The notes: a model not told the origin generated them from the sequence alone. Numbered from the stretch's first letter, positions 1 to 12,266 are shown. The stretch is 64,000 nucleotides of DNA from Archilochus colubris (GCA_023079485.1 CM041107.1:5724657-5788656), one strand, 5' to 3'. Numbers and translations: made by a program.

Positions 1-894
1 TGGAAGCCACGGTGAGGTCTCCTTGGAGCCTTCTCCTCTATACACTGAACAACCCCAACTCTCTCAGTATCTTCCCAGCAGAGATGCTCCAGCCCTCTGA
101 TCTCCTCCTGACCTTTCTCTGGACACTCTCCAGCACCTCCATGTCCCTCCTGTAACAGGGACAGGGTTCTGGAGCCAGAACTGGACACAGGACTCCAGGT
201 TTGGTGTCAGCAGAGCAGAGCAGAGGGGGAGAATCCCCTCCCTGAACCTGCTGCCCACACTTCTCTTGCTGCAGCCAAGGATCTGGTTGCCTTTCTGGTT
301 CACCTTTACATCTGAAAGAAGTCAAACTTTCTCACTCCCTTCACTGCTTTGTGTAGGAGGGAGTGAGTGTCTGTAGGACAGTCAGGTTCTTTTTCTAGGC
401 TATACAGAAAGGCAACAGATGCTGCAGGAGCCAGGAGGGTTTCCTGCCTCTCAAGGGTTGCAAAAGCAACAGCAGAGCCACACAGAGGTGAAACCAGGCC
501 GTGTCCAACTGGGAATTCAGATGATACTGGTGGGGAAAATTACAAACCAGAAGCTGCCATGAAGGACAACAGACTTTGCTAGATAAAGATCATGTTTTCC
601 AGGGTTGGTTTTTTCACAATGCCTGAAGCAGTATGTATCTCGATAAACTTTTCTGTGCTGAGGAAGTCTGGAGACTTCTTTACCTAAAACCTGAAGTTTT
701 CTAGATAAAATCTGAAATTCTTCAGAGACAACTTTCAAAGAGCATCTATCTCCCATACTGCTCCATGCTCCTGCAGCCCCAAGTCCTTGGAACAAAGAAA
801 CCGATGGCTGAAGGCTGATCCCACCCACCACTTCCATAGGGAAAGCTTGCTGGCAGCTCTTGCCCAGGACCTCAGGGTTGTGGTGAGGACTTAC
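1..894 (-). other. MATN1: MATN1 intron 3 (partial)
   Basis: Non-coding on both strands as far as I can read. The left 300 bases are a CR1 fragment. The rest (about 305-894) is unique sequence with no convincing exon, specifically no cysteine-rich EGF-like exon on the minus strand. The intron donor GTAAGT is at 889-894. Confidence 0.75.
8..304 (-). mobile_element. CR1 LINE fragment, internal part
   Basis: Recognisable as reverse-complement CR1: AGGTCTCCTTGGAGCC, then a stretch resembling CTGAACAACCCCAACTCTC and, further on, GGAGCCAGAACTGGACACAG and CCAAGGATCTGGTTGCC. These blocks occur in the order expected of the CR1 3' half. The 3' tail is not in the window at the left, so the element either runs off the edge or is truncated. 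It lies in MATN1 intron 3 in the same orientation as the gene. Confidence 0.85.
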
Positions 895-1117
895 CACAGA
901 AAGCTTCTTGAAACTTGTGGGTCAGCTTCTCTATCACACTGTAGCTCTCCACGTAGTCCACGTGCTCATCCAGGGGCTGGCTGGCAATCTGCCTCAGGGT
1001 CTGCATGTCCACCCTGCCAACCCCGATGGCAAAGATCTCAATGCCAGCTGCCCTGGCCCTGGCTGACACATCCTGCACTCCATCCTGGGGACGTCCATCA
1101 GTCACAACGATGGCCAC
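895..1117 (-). CDS. MATN1: MATN1 exon 3 (second half of vWA1)
   Basis: 223 bases, bounded by acceptor GTGTAG and donor GTAAGT; enters in phase 0 and leaves in phase 1. It encodes [13 protein letters not shown] through KFQEAFC and completes the vWA fold, including the strand with the MIDAS aspartate (TDG). The terminal cysteine should pair with the cysteine near the start of exon 2 (TLC), as in other matrilin A domains. The next exon should begin the EGF-like module and is not in the window. Confidence 0.95.
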
Positions 1118-4100
1118 CTACACAGAGGAGGGCAGAGGCAAGGTGTGTGTCTGGCTGGGTGTTCATAACACCAGTGCTTGTGCAAGCCGGCTGGGTTAGC
1201 AAAGAAGGTGTCTCGTTTGTGAAAATTAAAGGGAAAAGGAAAGGCTGCCCCCTCCTCCGCTTCTTCCTGAGATCTCCGAAGCCATTCTTTGATATGGGGT
1301 TTGGTTTTTTTCTGAGCTGGAAATGTTAAACTTCCAGGCTGATTTAGGTAAGGGACAAGGGGTGCATCTCACCTCCAAGGAAAGAAAATGAAAGGTTTTG
1401 TTCTTCATGTGCAAACCAAACCCCAACTGTCACAGAATCACAGAATGGGCTGGGTTGGAAGGGACCTCTGATACCATCAAGTCCAACCCTTGATCCACTC
1501 CTGCTGCAGTTCCCAGCCCATGGCACTCAGTGCCACATCCAGGCTCTTTGGAAAGATCTCCAGACACGGAGAATCCACTACTTCCCTGGGCAGCCCATTC
1601 CAATGCCTGATCACCCTCTCCAGAAAGAAATTCTTTCTCATCTCCAACCTAAACCTGGCAGAGCTGAAGCCCATGGCCTCTTGTCTTACTGATGGAGCAG
1701 AACCCGACACCCCCCTGACTCCAACCTCCTTTCAGGGAGTTGTAGAGAGTGATGAGGTCTCCCCTGAGTCTCCTCCAGAAGAAGAAAATCTTCATGAGCA
1801 TCCAGCTGATCCCTGTGACAGCTCTAACTCACTATGGGACTTTAAAGAATCTCGGGAAACATCACAGAAACCTCATGAGAAGAGTATTTTGTAGCTGGAG
1901 AAGCTGAAGGACAGGGAGGGGAAGAGATCTGCCCCAGGTCAGTCTCTGTGTCAGTGCCTGCCATGATTCCTGATTCCCTCTTCCATAGTAAACATCAGAG
2001 ATGGAATCCTGCCCCTACCACTTGGTGTAAGTGGGAGCTGGATTTCACCCTGGATTAGGTGAAGCTCTAAACCAGTGGAAAACCTTCAAGGGTCCTGCTC
2101 CTGGAGCTCAATTATCCATTTCCTTCTTTGTTTTTCTTCTGAAAAGGGATAGAAAAACTTCCATTTTTGTTCTTTGGCAGTTCATCTGCTCCTGCTGCTC
2201 TTTCTTACAACAGTTTTATTGTGACACCACTGTCAGCTCCAAAGCAAATGACTGGAATGTAATGCAGGATGCAGAAATGTGATCAGCAGGAGCAGGTGAG
2301 CTGCTAAGCAGGAAAAAACTCCACATCACAGGTAAATAATCTCAGTAATATAGAAAGTAAAGAAACAACAAATGAAAAAAGCAGGGAAAAAAGCCTGTCT
2401 GGCAGCAAGAGTGAGTTTGAACGAGCTCTCATCAGGCCGGGAAGGCAGCCTGGGCTGTTCTCCTCTATGCTGGGGATGCTCTCCATCTTTCTGAAGATAA
2501 AACCAGACCCCCCAGCTGCTCAGTGAGGAGAGCTGCTGCCTCTTTTACACCCTCAGGCAGGAAAAAAGTCACCTTGAGCCAGGTCAGGTGTGGGGTTCCC
2601 TGCTCCATGCACTCAAGGAGTTGTGGCCATGGCACCTGCAGTCCCCTGCCCCACAGCAGAACTCAAATCATCTGCTGCCCCTTCCAGAGCTTTGCTTCCT
2701 ATGGATGAAAATGCAGAGCTGTTCAGCCCAGTGCAGGGCTGTAAGTTCAGGTGTTTTACCTGCATTTCCTAAGGGCTGCAAAATGAGAAAGTGGCATCAC
2801 AATTCTGCAATAATCCCACTATAATTCTGCAATAAATTGATGCAGATTGAATTTCTCTTCTGCCCATAGCCAGAATAAGAAAAAAATGACCCGGGGGGCA
2901 GGTGTGAGTGTGTGTTGGAATGGCCAAGAAAAGAAAAGGATGCCTAAAAGGAGACTTAGGGGTTGGTTTTGGAGCAGCAGCTGAGCCAGGGCAGAGCCAG
3001 GCATGCAGCCCTGCTTTGTGCCGGCAGAGAGAGCCCTCGGCTCGGCTGCTCAGCATCCTCTGAGCATCTCTGAGCTGGGGGCTGCCAATTAGAGCTGCTG
3101 AAAAGCCAAGGTGTCAGGATTAGAGCTGTTGAAAAGCCAAGCTGTCAGGATGGCAGCTGCATTATCGAGCAGCTTCTGTGAGCAGCAGCATCTTCCAGTG
3201 CGGAGCTTTCAGGGCTTGTCAGGGGCTGGAGGTGCTGCCTCTCCTCCCAGCATTTCTCTGGCTACAGAAAATAATTTCCCAAGTTTAATCACTTCTTTTG
3301 GTTCTTCATCTTCAGGGTGGCATCTTCATATAGGTCTGAGCCCCAGGAGGTGTCTGGTAGGAGCATCCCCAGCTGGATCTGATGGGAAAGCTCTTCAGAA
3401 AGGATCAGTGTGAAAAGCTACTACAGAGCACTCAGAATTCCTGTTGCTTCTGACCTGCTGCTGGAAAGAACAAAACTTGGAGGTACAAAGAGTCTGGGTC
3501 AGGCACTGGGAATTAATCAGTGAACCCATGGCTAAGATGAACACAGCCCTGGGTCAGACCAAGCACCACCAGCCAGGAGCTTGTCTGTGGCTGTGAGCAG
3601 GACCAGGAGTTTACAGAAAGACTTTGGGAAATAGAACAAGTATCAAGTGATCCTGCTATCATACATAGTTATCTTGATAACCAGAAAATCCTGATTATTT
3701 CTTTTTTTTTTCTTATAATTCCCCATTCAAAATTTGCCCTCCCTGCCAGCCTGAGGCAGCGAGTTCCAGTGAGGGGAAAAAAAAAAAAAAATAGAAAAAG
3801 TCCTATTCACTCATTTATTTATTTAAAACCTACCTCCAGATTCTTTGCAGTCACTTTATAACTCTCCATGTTGTGACCTTGTCTCATTTAAAACTGCTCT
3901 GAGTCCTGGTATGTGCCTTGGGTGGTAAAGAGCAAGAGAGAGGCTGGAAGAAAGGAGCATCCTCTGCATCCCAGGGGGCTCTGCAGCCAAGGGCTGGGCT
4001 CAGCAGGTGACCATGGGGAGGAATTAAGAGAAGATGAAGGCTTTTGCTCTTTCCCACAGATGCCCAGGATCTCCAGTTCTGCCTTAAGGAAACTCTGACA

Positions 4101-7100
4101 CCTTTGCTTTTCAAGGCCAAACCTCATTTTAACACCACTTTCATTCTCCTCGGAATTCCTAACTTTCTGGGTCCTTCTGGAGTTCCTCCTGTGATACAGA
4201 AATCCCTCATGTTCTCAGGACATGATTTATTCCTGGTTAACCACGGCACCTGAGGATCCCCAGGCATCCCTAGGTGTTGGTACTCCAAGGTTCCCATGTG
4301 TAGGCATCCCTAATGAGGCAGCTGGGTCTCATTTCACATAAAGTGACTGCTGGAGCAACACTGACAGGGGAACTGGGCAGAAAGTTGGAAAGAAACCCCC
4401 TTTGGTTTTCTCCACAATTCCACAAACTCTTTGTTGTGCCTCCTAAAGAAAAACAAAAATAATTGGGCACCCCTGTAGTTTCTGATAAAGGTATAAGCAG
4501 GGATAAGGTTCCCTCAGGAACAAACTGTGCTGTTCCCTGTCCTGGGCTGACATTTGCTACACAGAACACAGCAAAGCCAAAGGATCTTGTGATGTTTGGA
4601 GCAGGGGCTGACAACCAGAGCACAGGTTTTCACAAGGTCTTGCTGTGTGAAGGAGCAAGGACCATGTCCAAGGTTTCTGAAAAATCTATTTATTGATGAT
4701 AAATTCCCTTGCTGTAGTGCAGACACCTGTCTGATAGAACACGTGGAGATTTAAGGCAAGGACCAAAGGGAGTCTTGTCATCCTTGGGACATGGACTGAA
4801 AGTGGAAAGTCTCCTCCCTAAATTGCTGTGGGGCTTTTGCTTCCTCCTAGGCAGGTGATGGGGCCAGGTGGAGCAGCATGAGGGTCATGGAGGGAGAAGT
4901 TTGCTGGGTTTCATGGGAAAAAAACAACAAAAAAACCACAAGAAACCAAATAATGCACAGGGCTGTGGAGGGATTCAAAAGCCACCTGGACATAGTTCTG
5001 GGCAGCCAGGTCTAGGACACCCTGCTTGAGCAAGGTCAGTGCAATTTTCAGAGGTCACTTCCATGCTCAACCTTCTGGGATTTTGTGTCTTTAACCACAT
5101 CCAGAGTGGAAGGAAAGCTGTGAAAGTATCTTCATTTCTTCTTTTTTAATACCTAAGATAAATAATGAAAAAGACCACTACTATTCTTCTGCTCTTTCAG
5201 ATGTCCAGGAAATAAGGTTTCAGGGCAAGAAACAACTTTGGGGGTTTGGTTTTTTATCCTCAGAAACACTGATGCTTCAGCTGTGCTACTGCAGTTAAAC
5301 CACTGAACACATTGGATTTCTTTTTTTTTTTTATTTTGGACTCTTTGGATATTTAAACTAAAGACTGGCTTTGTAAATGGGAAAGACATAGCAGCTCTTG
5401 AGAGGGGAGGAAACCAGGACTGCAAGAACATGTTGGGTGAGTTGTCTGGCAGCCCAGCTGCAGAGCAGACAAGAGAATTAAAATAGTGCATGAGCAAAGA
5501 GGTAACTTAAGTGGGGTGGGAGAGATTTAGTAAGATAAAAATCCAGGCTGCTCAGTAAAAATGTCTCTTCAATCTACAGTGATGCTCAGTGCTGTGTGTG
5601 AGGTGTCAGGCTGGACAAAGATGAAAAAAAAATAATAAATAGAGACTAAGACTGAAAGTATTTTTAAGTGTTTTGTGTAAATCAGAACTATGTCCCAGTC
5701 CTGACCTAAGTATGGTCACCTTTGCTCAAAACAGACACTGGGGAGTTAAATAAAGACAGGAGAGAAATAAAAGTAAGTGGTGAGATGTCTGAAGGCTGCA
5801 GATGGACGGGGTAGTGGTCCCAGAGGGCAGTGGAAATCTAAAATATTATTAGTTCCATTTCAGGGGTAAATAATAAGAAAAGCAGTGAAACCAGTAGGAG
5901 CTGCCTTCACTCAAGACTGGAAATGAGACCCCTCCTTTAGGATCCTTCAGTTACAGCCCAGGTCCCATCCTAGGTGCAGTCACTGGCCAGGGGCTTCTTC
6001 TTCTCTGAGCCCCTCCACCTCTTGGGTGAGAACCTCTGCCCAGCTCAGAGATCTGAGGACTCCAGGGGTGTTCCTGGAGCTTTTCCAGGGTTGTGTTCAG
6101 TGTGGGATCACTGGAGGGCATTGGGATTCCTCCTCCAGCAATGAGCCCCTCATGTAGAAGGTGACAGATACTGGGAAGAGTTCTGACCCCCTTTGCTGCT
6201 CCTCTGCCACCATTCTTTGCTCACAGGACAAATGCCAAAAAGAGGAGGATGCTCTCAGTCATCCTGATGCCCCTGAGTGGTTTTCCCTACAAGGAAATCC
6301 TGCGAGCTGGTGTGGGTAGAAGGGATGGGAACAGCTCCACTCCAGTGACAACCCTGAATTTTCAGGTCCCAGAGGCCACTTAATACCCAATTCCTGCAGT
6401 TCCTGCCAATGCACAACAATGCTTTTGGAAAGAAACCTTTGTGCACTGGCTGGCAGCCTTCATGCACCCTGATCTATAAAGTTTCCTGGGAATTTTGAAT
6501 GGAAGCCTGATGAGATGGGGCAGATCTCTGAAGTGTGACTATCTCCAGGGGAAGGAGCAGCATCCCCCCCTTCTCCAGTGCTGCCATTTACTGGGACCCA
6601 GTGGGCAGGTACTGGTGACACTGGTGGAGTGAGGACAATCACATCTGAACCTCTCTCATGTTTGGAGCCCGTCTTACTTTGAGCACTGGATAGCAAAAAT
6701 AGACTAATAAAGTGTAATGAGAGAGAAGATTTCCATTGGAAGCAGTAAATAAATGTCTGTTCTGCCCTGCAAGGCCTCAGAACTGAAATGTTTCCATGGG
6801 ATGCAATGCCTGAGATTTGTCTGGTGTGGAAGGCAAAAATCTTCTCTTTCTTCTTCCTAAACAATTTTTGCCTTCAATCAGAGTAAGAATCACTAAAACA
6901 TAGCAATAGGCACTGCCATCCAGACTGTTCTGTTTGGTTGGTGTTTCAGTTCAGCTGTCTTGTTGAGTGCTAAACAATATCCAACCAAACCAAACATTTC
7001 CCAGATGTTTTTCCCTCTGGACAGAAAGGCACTGCTGGAGTGTGGCCACGGATGATCCTGCAGCCTCTGCTCACGTTTCAGATTTTCTGGCAAGGCTGGG

Positions 7101-10100
7101 ATGGCAGAAAGGCTCTGCTGTAGACCTCTCACCTTCCCACCAGCTCCCCTGGAACAATTCCATGGGAGGAAACTTCTCTTTCCCGTGCACTAAAAGCTCT
7201 TCAGTGAAATCATCTGGGGAGAAACTGGGCAGCTCCAAGTTCTCCATGGAACGAGTCCTTTCCAAAGGACTTTGCCTCCAAAGAGGCAAAGCAAAACCCA
7301 CCCTGGCAGCAAGAGGCAGCTGCTTGAGCCTCCAGAAAGCAGCAAATCAGCTAAAGCCTGACCCCACACTTGATCTGCTTGAAGTAGTTCAGTGTGTAGA
7401 GCATGTAGAACAATTAGTCTTGAGCCTAAAGGATTTTAATGCTCTTTGTGAAAAAAAAAAATATGGTAATATTAGTAATACCTTGCAAATTTGCAGTGGT
7501 TTCTTTCAGGGAACCTCAAAGACTTTGACAAAGAAAGCCAATGTTACTCTTTTTGAATAAGGACTTGAATTGAACTGGATTGCAATTAGGTCCTGGAGTT
7601 CCTCTGTGAGATCTGGGCTGGGAGATTTTGTACCAGATGACTCCTAAGCTTGAGCAGTGAATGATGTGATCATGAGGGCTCATCAGGTCTGCTTCTCTCT
7701 CTGGAACTGATTGCAAATGAAATTCAGTGGAATTTTCTTGGAGTGTAATTTTTCTCCTGTTACCACTCTTGGTTTTCCTCCTGTTGTGTCAAACCAGCTT
7801 CAGGCTGAGTGCTGCCTCCTGCACCTGGGTCACAACAACCCCGTGGAGGGGGCTGAAAAAAGGAGCTGAAAGGAGCCATTTCAAAGGAAACTTTGAGAAG
7901 GTTGCCCTGCTTTTCCTCTAGTGGATTCTGAAGCATTTTTATTACAATATCTTAGGAAGATGAGCATTGCTCATGCCCAGCAAACTTGGCTGAAATCCTC
8001 ATCTTAGGGTGCTATGTTTTTGTGAGCCATGTCCCAAAGGACCCTCCAGGCAGAGAGAAGCTCTGGTTTAAATTTACCCTGAGTAGTTTTGGCCAGCTCT
8101 GCCCAAAAGAAAGTTGAGCTTTGTTTTTAAGAAGATTTGGGTGGTTTCCACCTTGGGCTCTTAACACTGACTTCTCCCCATACACTCAAAGCACAGAGAA
8201 AATCACTTTCCCTCCTTCTCGTATTTCCCCAACCACTCCCTGGTGAGCCACAGGAAAGAAGGAGGACAATTTGCTTACCTTATTAAAATTGGGGGACCTC
8301 ACCCTGGCCCCTTCAGAGTCACTAAAAGCCCTGCTGATGGCAAACTGGATGGCCAGACCTGTCATAGTCCCAGTGGAGAGTGGCTCAATCCTCCGGACAG
8401 CTTGGAGGAGCCCAGCTTTGGTTTGGTGGCTTTTGAGGGAGAATTCATTCTTGACAGCACTGGCATAATTGATGACACCCACCCGGGTGGAGTTGGGACC
8501 CACGTCCAAGCCCTCGATCACCCGGGACATGAAGACTTTGACTTTCTCAAACTCCTGGGGACGAACGCTCCGGGAGCTGTCGATGATGAACACCAGGTCA
8601 GTGGGTTTGGTTCTGCACAGGGTGCCTGGAGAGGAGAAAAATCAAAGGAAAAGAAAATCAAGGAAAAGAAATTAAAAGGAAAAGAAGAGAAAGGAGAGAA
8701 AGGATGGGCTTCTTGGAGCCCTGATGTGGGAGGACCTGCTGCTTGCTTCAGTCCTTTCTCTGCCTGTCTCAGAGAGGCCCAGTGAGACCACTTGGCTCTA
8801 AAGTTTCTACATGGGTTTTTTATTATTATTTTGTAGGAAATCTTCTGTAGGAAAAGCAGTTACAACGTGCAGGACAGAGCTGAGAAGACACCAGTGCTGC
8901 CCTTGGAGGAGGGCACCTGTAGCAGGAGGAGCCTTTCTTGCTCCTGAGGCTCAATGAGCTGCTAGTCTCTCCATTGCCTCACACCAGAGTGAGCTCCTTC
9001 TGTGGGTGTGTGTCCCACCTTCATTGGCCCCTGGTAATAGGGGCCCTGCCCTAACCAGGCACAGGTGGACTCACACCCACTCTTTGGCAACTCGAGGCAC
9101 CTGGTTTATCTTGTTTCTCTACAGGTACCCACTTCTCACCCTGTCACTAATATCTCCATGAAACCTAATTCACAATAAAGCTGTGAGCTGAAGCCTCTGC
9201 ATGCACTGAAAAGTCTCCAAAGGAGAGAAAAATAAAAGCCTCTCTCTTTTTGCATTTTGGACATGGATAAGCAGTCTGTAGAGACATTAATGAATGAGGT
9301 TTTATCTCCATCATGCGTGACCAGAAGCAGGAGTGGAACTCAGCATTTTCAGTCCAGTCATGACTCGAGGTACTGCCCAGTGAAACATGAACCAGCCCCA
9401 TGTTTGCAGCTAATATCACTAATAATGAAATGCTGCAACACAGCCAAGAGCAGAGCTGGTTTATTTCTGTGAGCTGCTGAGGGAGGATACAACAGAGAGA
9501 TGGAGAACCCAGGTAACTGATAGTTAATCTCTCCAACCCCATAGTAAGGTAGGAATGTCCACTGTAAAAAGTAAATGGTATGAAAAGGAAGCATTAGCAA
9601 TGCAAAGAGCTGAGTGGCTGTTTTGGTTCTTTTTAATATTCCCATTTGCATGCTGTTTTCCATTCTAATTTTCAGCTATGGCAAATCATAAGAAGGACTG
9701 ATATTTTTTATTATTTTCTAAATGACTTGTCCCCCTTCCCCCCACCAGATCTGCTGCATTCTGTTCTTTTTATTTTTTTTTCTGCCATTTAGTTTGTCTC
9801 CATAGGGGCATCAAGGGCTGAGTTAATATTTGATTTCTGCAGGGGGGGGATGCTGTGGGTTAGATCAGAAAGGAGATTTCTGTGGGCAGTTTTTGAAATG
9901 TGAGCTTTTAGGCCAACAAATCTGCTCCAAATGATGACATAAATATTATAGCTGGTCCTCAGTGTGAAATCTAATGGAGCTTTCAGTCTTTCAGACAGAT
10001 GAAGATAAATACCCTGTGATGAAGCCAGAAAGATTATAATCGGGTTAGTTTCCTGAGAGACAGTGATGCTGAATTTCTTGTGGCTCCCAGAAAGGTCTCT

Positions 10101-11798
10101 CTAAAAGCTGCTGTGTGTGGAAAGGAGACAGGCAGTGGTGATTTCTCAGATGTTCCAGTTTCCACTAAAAGGCAATAAAACCTTTTCCCATGGGGGTGAC
10201 TTTGGCTTGGCCACTGAAATTCACTGTGGAGGGAGAAGCTCAGCTGGCAGGGCACCTGCAGAGCCCTTTACCAGGGCTTGGTTGTGTCCATTTTACAGGT
10301 GAGAAATGAAGGTAACAGAGAAAGCCTCAATGTCTTGCAATCAGTTCCTTCAGAAATAAAGCACAGATTCCCCCTTGCCACTGTAGCTACTGATTCACTT
10401 TTGTTTTCAGTCACAAACCAAGGAAGAAAAGTGATTTTTTTTTTTTTCCCCTAGGAACAGCTTAAGAGAAGTTTTGAAGTATAATTTTGTGTGATTTTGC
10501 CCTAAATAACCTTTTTAACCTCTTTTTTTTTCTTATGAGAGTGAAGTACATTTCAAGGAAATGAGGAGATATCAGATGGGAGCTTTGGGATGTCAGAGAT
10601 TTCCCACACCAGGGGCTGCAGGAGAGGCCTTGGTTATCTCTGGGAGCATATTTACTCAGAGTCTCACCTTGACTCAGCATAGTTTATTTTAAAGTTGAAT
10701 AAAACCAGAAATAAAATTCTCCAGTATTTTTTAACATGTCCACACTTGAGGTTATTCAGGAATAGCTGCACTCGATGCTCTGATTTAGCAGGAAAGATCT
10801 CTTAGGGCACCTATTCATTAAAAGAACAGGAAGCCTGCCTGGTAGCTGAATAAAATGCTGTTTAGTTTTGATAGTGGGGCTGTGTTGGACTGGTTTGTTT
10901 TATTTCCTGGCTTAGTGGTTCTGCAATTAAAGATATTTCTCCCTTCCTGAATTCCCACAGGGCAGCAGTGGGGACCCTGCCCTCAGCTGCTCTCACCCCT
11001 CCTGCAGCTCTCAGGCTGCCCAGGTGTCAGACACCATCATAAGATCATTCAGCACATTTGGGAACCCCAGCAGTAAGTTCTGCCTTGGAAAAATCTCCTG
11101 AATTCCCCAGCACAGCCCAAATTCTCCCTGCCAGCCCCTCCATCCCTTCCCATCCTGCTCAGCTCGCAGCAAATGGAAATACTTGAAGTTTTTTGGAGGG
11201 GGTATTTTATAAAAAATAGAGATATTAAAAAAAGAAAAACCTAAGCATACCTTTATTTGATCAGCTCAGCTCCCACCTGGCTGTTCTACCCTTCCTCCCC
11301 CTCCATGGACAGCCAAACAGAGCAGGATTTTTCTGAGGAATGGATGAAGCCCATCCCAGCAACCTGACCCAGACCTTCCTGCTGGCTGAGGTCAACCAGA
11401 GCTCGGGAGGTCCTGGCCAGCTCCTCCTCCTCCTCCTCCAGCTCCTGGCAAAAGCCACCCTGTGCAGAGCTGGGGAGAGGAGAAGCAGTTTGGGAAGGGA
11501 GAGGAAAAAGAAGAAGTTTGGGAATGCAGAGCAGAGCCCAGAGAGGACCTTCCCTCCATCTCTCTAAAACAAACACATCTCCAGGCTTTGCTGCCTTGGG
11601 AAAAGACTTGATAAAGATCCTTTGGGTTTTTCTTCTCCCATCATCTCCTTCCCAGTCCCAAAGGAGGGGGGTAAGAGAGGCCCCACACCCACCCTGAGTT
11701 CCCCCCTTACCTCTGGGCTGCGGGGATGCCCCACTCCCCCCACGGCCATGGAGGAGAAGCAGCAAAGAGGGCAGCAAAGCAGAGAAAATCCTGTCCAT
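895..11798 (-). CDS. MATN1: Matrilin-1 (cartilage matrix protein), 5' part, three coding exons
   Basis: Secreted, oligomeric extracellular matrix adaptor of cartilage that links collagen fibrils and proteoglycans. Coding exons on the minus strand are 11711-11798, 8279-8625 and 895-1117, joined by GT-AG introns of 3085 bp and 7161 bp. Joined, they give a signal peptide followed by the complete first von Willebrand factor A domain (about residues 33-219). The metal-site motif is visible as DSSRS in exon 2, with the TGTMTG threonine loop and the TDG aspartate in exon 3. The NST sequon in exon 2 is a likely N-glycosylation site. Intron phases (1, 0, 1) keep the frame. Exon 3 ends in phase 1 after FQEAFC, where the EGF domain should follow, but no EGF exon lies at 1-894, so the EGF, second vWA and coiled coil are outside the window. 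Matrilin-3 is the closest alternative; residue-level similarity to chicken matrilin-1 as I remember it favours MATN1. Confidence 0.95.
1431..1792 (-). mobile_element. CR1 LINE fragment with 3' end
   Basis: The 3' end, read in reverse complement, is CACAGAATCACAGAATGGGC followed by the hallmark GGTTGGAAGGGACCTCTGA. The body continues with CAGCCCATTCCAATGCCTGA and CTCCAGAAAGAAATTCTTTC, and the element is 5'-truncated near 1792, as usual for CR1. It sits in MATN1 intron 2. Its sequence is very close to the copies at 14.2-14.4 kb and 62.6-62.8 kb. Confidence 0.92.
3088..3149. repeat. Tandem duplication, 2 x 31 bp
   Basis: Two adjacent copies of a 31-base unit beginning ATTAGAGCTG (3088-3118 and 3119-3149). 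They differ at only two positions (C/T and G/C), so the duplication is fairly recent. It is inside MATN1 intron 2. Confidence 0.9.
7798..7862 (+). mobile_element. Possible short CR1 remnant
   Basis: CCTCCTGCACCTGGGTCAC followed by AACAACCCC resembles the CR1 block GTCCTGCACTTTGGCCAC followed by AACAACCCC seen intact near 14.06 kb. The flanks are too diverged to set borders. Confidence 0.4.
8279..8625 (-). CDS. MATN1: MATN1 exon 2 (first half of vWA1)
   Basis: 347 bases, bounded by acceptor CTCTCCAG and donor GTAAGC; enters in phase 1 and leaves in phase 0. It encodes [16 protein letters not shown] and onward, ending SPNFNK. It contains the MIDAS motif DSSRS, the sequon NST, and the TGTMTG loop that supplies the threonine of the metal site. 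Reading through the donor would add only a few intronic residues, so the splice site is well fixed. Confidence 0.95.
8626..11710 (-). other. MATN1: MATN1 intron 1 (non-coding)
   Basis: A 3085-base intron with GT-AG ends. It contains an A/G-rich stretch at about 8638-8705 (repeated AAAGGAAAAGAAA), T-rich runs near 9770 and 10435, and no convincing exon. First introns of matrilin-1 may carry enhancers, but I cannot identify one here from sequence alone. Confidence 0.65.
11711..11798 (-). CDS. MATN1: MATN1 coding exon 1 (signal peptide)
   Basis: The ATG is at 11796-11798 and the 88 coding bases encode 29 residues plus one base. The peptide begins [16 protein letters not shown], a short N-terminus followed by a leucine-rich hydrophobic core, then a Gly/Ser/Ala stretch suitable for signal peptidase. 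The donor GTAAGG lies just after QPR. The split codon joins exon 2 to give RGTLCRTK, the expected junction ahead of the vWA domain. The ATG has G at -3 and G at +4, a good Kozak context. About 137 bases of 5'UTR are inferred between this ATG and the putative promoter. Confidence 0.9.
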
Positions 11799-11961
11799 GG
11801 CTGTGGAGGAGCCAGAGGCTGGAAGCAGAGTGGTGAGAAGAGCCTTGGCCCTGAGGTATTAACCTGCCCATCCTCAGGGAGGCCTGGGGCCAGCCCACCA
11901 CACGTGTGAGGGGCAGGGGGGGCACTGAGGGGAGAGGACCCAGCAAGAAGGATGAGGAGAA

Positions 11962-12038
11962 AAATATTGCCTGAAGGTGGGGAAGGGGAGGATGTCCAGC
12001 CCTGCTGGCCCCCAGCCCCTCCACAATGGCTCCATTGC
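11962..12038 (-). promoter_or_regulatory. MATN1: Putative MATN1 core promoter with inverted SOX site pair (Pe1-like)
   Basis: On the minus strand, an AT-rich TATA-like stretch (GCAATATTTTT, 11960-11970) lies about 165 bases before the ATG. Some 55-75 bases further upstream are two SOX-type heptamers in opposite orientation, ACAATGG (12023-12029) and CCATTGC (12032-12038), two bases apart. Matrilin-1 promoters are known to have a proximal element, Pe1, with paired inverted SOX9 sites that drives growth-plate expression. Spacing and arrangement match, so I infer this is Pe1 and that transcription starts near 11935. The motif pair is seen directly; the start site and binding are inferred. Confidence 0.6.
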
Positions 12039-12266
12039 TGGGAGGAGGGGATGGGAAGCTGTAAAGGGACCCCGTGAGGGCAGTGGTATGTGGGGAATCT
12101 GGGACTGGAACAGTGGGACCACTGAAAGCATCCCTGGGGATCTGGGGTGAACCTGGCAATCACCCCATCCTCATCTGCAAACCCTCTCTCAGGTTTGTGT
12201 CCTTCCCCTCTGACAGCATCCCACAAATCAGCTCTGAGTCCTGGCTAAGGATAGGGGTGGGAAAAA

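Larger units (their letters stand above)
1118..8278 (-). other. MATN1: MATN1 intron 2 (non-coding)
   Basis: A 7161-base intron between exons 2 and 3. It contains the CR1 copy at 1431-1792, a 31-bp tandem duplication at 3088-3149, a weak CR1-like piece near 7.8 kb, and A/T runs (for example 3779-3791 and 5322-5333). The open frames in it are short, lack homology that I recognise, and are not flanked by sensible splice sites. I see no embedded gene. Confidence 0.7.

Noticed and set aside
305..894. Search for the MATN1 EGF exon
   Set aside because: No cysteine-rich EGF pattern with splice sites on the minus strand; the exon must be left of the window.
6967..7560. 197-codon open frame inside MATN1 intron 2
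   Set aside because: No recognisable domain, no splice or start context, and ordinary intronic composition; expected by chance in 64 kb.
11564..12226. 220-codon minus-strand open frame over the MATN1 promoter
   Set aside because: Lies across the 5'UTR, promoter and exon 1 in a different frame from MATN1; GC-rich proline/serine translation without any domain.
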